A stretch of 42,191 nt of DNA from JBBQRS01 sp038214535 (GTDB taxonomy: Bacteria > Chloroflexota > Anaerolineae > CG2-30-64-16). Shown here one piece after another: positions 41,501 through 42,191 of the stretch. The position numbers and the translations under genes are program-made. The stretch is taken from contig JBBQRS010000033.1 of assembly GCA_038214535.1 (NCBI GenBank), positions 1-42,191 of the forward strand, in the 5' to 3' direction. Positions within the stretch are counted from its first letter, which is position 1, and each line of letters starts with the position of its first letter. Below the pieces are notes generated by a model, which was not told where the DNA came from, searched no databases, and saw only the letters and a list, made by a program, of their open reading frames with translations.

Positions 41501-41972
41501 CTATGTCACCGTGGAAGCGCCGACGCCCGAGCCCACGCTCAGCCCGACGCTGGAACCGACCGCGACGCCGACGCCGGTCGAGACGCCGGTGGTCATCACC
41601 GAAACGCCGTCGCCCAGCGCGACGCCCGAACTGCCCACGCCCACGCCGACCCAACCCGTCGCGGGCGCGCTGACGGCCGCAATCCTCTCGCCGCTCGAAA
41701 ATGGCGGGGTGATCGGTCAGGTGGAGATCATCGGGGTTGCGGAAGGGCCGGGCTTCACCGGCTACGAGTTACTCTTCGCGCCGGGTTCTGCGCCCGCCGA
41801 CGGCGATTGGCTGTCGGTGGGCAACCCCGGTCTGCAACCCGTGCCGGGCGGTGAGCTTGGCGTGTGGGACACGGACGGTCTGGAGCCGGGGATCTACACC
41901 CTGCGCTTGCGCGTCTACGACAATAACGCCAACACCGCGCGGGCAGAGGTGCGCGTCGAGGTGCTTCGCTAA
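38517..41972 (+). CDS. Class A penicillin-binding protein (GT51 plus transpeptidase)
   Basis: This bifunctional peptidoglycan synthase has 1151 residues. A Pro/Ala-rich cytoplasmic tail (1-125) and a membrane helix (about 128-150) lead to the GT51 domain with the catalytic E213 in EDPNFYSHPG and GGSTITQQLVK. The transpeptidase has S496-x2-K499 (SALK), S584-L-N586 and K733-T-G-T. About 400 residues follow the KTG motif: a domain around YQEWAIAHGYPVFAQEPP, beta-rich Ig-like parts, a Thr/Pro stalk (PTPEPTLSPTLEPTATPTP) and a final beta module. Such extensions are seen in Chloroflexota-type PBPs. ATG 38517 was chosen because GAGG precedes it and residues upstream are repeat-derived. Confidence 0.92.
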   Translation: MSDPSKKPNSAPDPTPEQPAPSYWPGGPEAFDARPQPAPTEPASITPPPEADGWGEMPSQAVPTPPVARPAPAPKPAPAPKPPVPPAPQPARPPVVAQPVPVRPAAKPARPAPSARPPAPPRRSGCGPRILLTLGLLAALFVGLTLVGYATVARVLPSPDELQARASQFASTLIYDREGNLLTEVGDPNYGRRTVVALSEISPYLVDATIATEDPNFYSHPGVDPVGIARAIYYAVKEHDLSSGPGGSTITQQLVKLTYLSPERTLSRKAKEAILAAEITRRYPKDTILTIYLNELNYGNLAYGIEAAAETYFGLKAADLNLAQATMLAGLPQAPAYYDPYTKLWEADGSPGLVKERQSDVLRLMVEHGYITPSQADAAWQEPLELQPLKQTYSAKYPHFALYARGEVERVLGPELAGKGGLRIYTTLDPRIQEIAQEEVAAQVTKLASQGATNGATVVIRPTTGELLAMVGSADFNNEAISGQINMAISPRQPGSALKPFTYLATFEMPAEVKESNPPTPAPDAAPDANPVSAIEPPGYWTPSTALMDIVTQFPDGANPPYVPTNYDDREHGLVSVRSALANSLNIPAVKALEHTGMPRFKDLMLRVGVTTLTRSDYGLSLTLGGGDVALLELTGSYAVLANGGVRAPTNAVACVLDPTGALLWLGSGADDVAACAQAQGQPAVTPEPAQRVLDPQHVYLITSILSDREARRPMFGAVSDLLGLPDRPAAAKTGTSNDYRDAWTIGYTPDLAVGAWVGNADYTPMKKIAGSVGAAPIWHNIMQRSLSGYPVAVFVEPPGIQHLQVCADSGTLPSPACPTTREELFAAGQGPLPAGYDLHQHIRFDTLTGQPANDATPADRIEERDVMIFPPRYQEWAIAHGYPVFAQEPPKYAFLPELGLSEPGNNTMVGATAQIWGRVHLPEPLIWRTEYGVGPAPIGWGVLGTSDVREVDGLIGEWDVAATVARHGVNDFSLRLAAYDPANMDAPVAISAAVYVTVEAPTPEPTLSPTLEPTATPTPVETPVVITETPSPSATPELPTPTPTQPVAGALTAAILSPLENGGVIGQVEIIGVAEGPGFTGYELLFAPGSAPADGDWLSVGNPGLQPVPGGELGVWDTDGLEPGIYTLRLRVYDNNANTARAEVRVEVLR

Positions 41973-41976
41973 ACAT

Positions 41977-42040
41977 CGGACTGGAGGCTTCAGCCGGTCT
42001 GGTGCGCGAAGAGCGCGACCGGCCTGAAGCCTCCAGTCCG
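41977..42040. repeat. Palindromic intergenic repeat, copy 7 (GGACTGGAGGCTTCAGCC subtype)
   Basis: Arms CGGACTGGAGGCTTCAGCCG and the near-complement CGGCCTGAAGCCTCCAGTCC pair with few mismatches around GGTGCGCGAAGAGCGC, a second small stem. It lies 5 nt after the PBP stop and shares its subtype with the eroded copy at 8051-8126. Confidence 0.9.
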
Positions 42041-42134
42041 CAATACTCTGATACCGTGATTGCTAATTTGGCGTCCGGCGGCTTCTCAGGAAACATTAGG
42101 TTAAGAAAACCGATACGTTCCGGAGGAAGCCGCC

Positions 42135-42191
42135 ATGGATGCCAGCTTTATTGTAACCGTGTTTGTCGTATTCGATGATCTCAGTCAGGCG
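42135..42191 (+). CDS. Start of a gene cut by the window edge, possibly a transposase
   Basis: Only 19 codons are present: MDASFIVTVFVVFDDLSQA. GGAGG lies 8 nt before the ATG. The M-D-x-x-F-I-V-T-V-F-x-x-x-D-D-L pattern recalls the N-termini of IS982-type or related DDE transposases. The upstream AGGTTAAGAAAACC may be near a terminal inverted repeat. Too little remains to be sure. Confidence 0.45.
   Translation, partial: MDASFIVTVFVVFDDLSQA

Overview
This is a GC-rich bacterial chromosome segment with tightly packed operons. The gene content fits a Chloroflexota (probably Anaerolineae-like) organism: a PBP1-type enzyme with a Thr/Pro-rich C-terminal extension, a fused CydDC exporter, fused ADP-forming acyl-CoA synthetase next to a BioD/DRTGG protein, YfhO-type membrane proteins, and many intergenic palindromes. 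The assignment is an inference from gene style. There is no rRNA or taxonomic marker here beyond one tRNA. No CRISPR array, prophage or complete insertion sequence is visible. The only transposase signal is the first 19 codons of an ORF cut by the right edge.

Layout. 1-3.4 kb (+): CPBP protease, PyrK-like reductase, PyrD-like flavoprotein and a methyltransferase, all overlapping by 4-11 nt. 3.5-7.9 kb (-): five-gene run of an anchored CBM-like surface protein, FemAB/CelD-type GNAT, YdjM-like protein, RsmD and MenA. 8.2-10.6 kb (+): a GT2 and a polyprenyl-phosphate sugar transferase (exopolysaccharide initiation). 10.6-14.3 kb: fused cydDC. 14.4-17.1 kb (+): secG, a family-5 solute-binding protein, tRNA-Leu(CAG) and a DivIC/FtsB-like protein. 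17.2-20.6 kb (-): tandem thioredoxin and a YfhO-like protein. 20.7-23.1 kb (+): a CcmC-like membrane protein and bifunctional NAD(P)HX repair enzyme. 23.3-26.7 kb (-): YtxH and DUF948-like envelope proteins, a small membrane protein, MnmA and a cysteine desulfurase, the last two forming a tRNA thiolation pair. 27.0-30.2 kb (+): ADP-forming acetyl-CoA synthetase plus a BioD/DRTGG partner. 30.4-38.2 kb (-): class IV aminotransferase, PfkB kinase, then a six-gene run (HGSNAT-like, PIG-L deacetylase, membrane protein, nitrilase, metallophosphoesterase, radical SAM-HhH). 38.5-42.0 kb (+): PBP1-type enzyme, then a partial transposase.

Three observations stand out. First, the radical SAM-HhH gene (putative DNA modification/repair) is preceded by a near-perfect sigma70-type promoter whose whole 17-bp spacer is occupied by a perfect GAAC-N4-GTTC LexA-type palindrome. 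This predicts SOS control of an uncharacterised DNA-related enzyme and its overlapping phosphoesterase. Second, a dispersed palindromic repeat (about 64-70 bp, core GGCTTCAGCC) occurs at seven or eight sites, and one copy sits in frame inside the linker of the CydD-CydC fusion, so an intergenic repeat is being translated. Third, the PyrD-like protein keeps the FMN-phosphate end but lacks the usual N-x-S-C-P-N substrate and catalytic loop, so the PyrK/PyrD-like pair may not be a dihydroorotate dehydrogenase. Smaller oddities are a PfkB kinase with GAGN in place of GAGD, a phosphoesterase with GNWE in place of GNHD/E, and an acidic insertion of about 80 residues inside NnrE.
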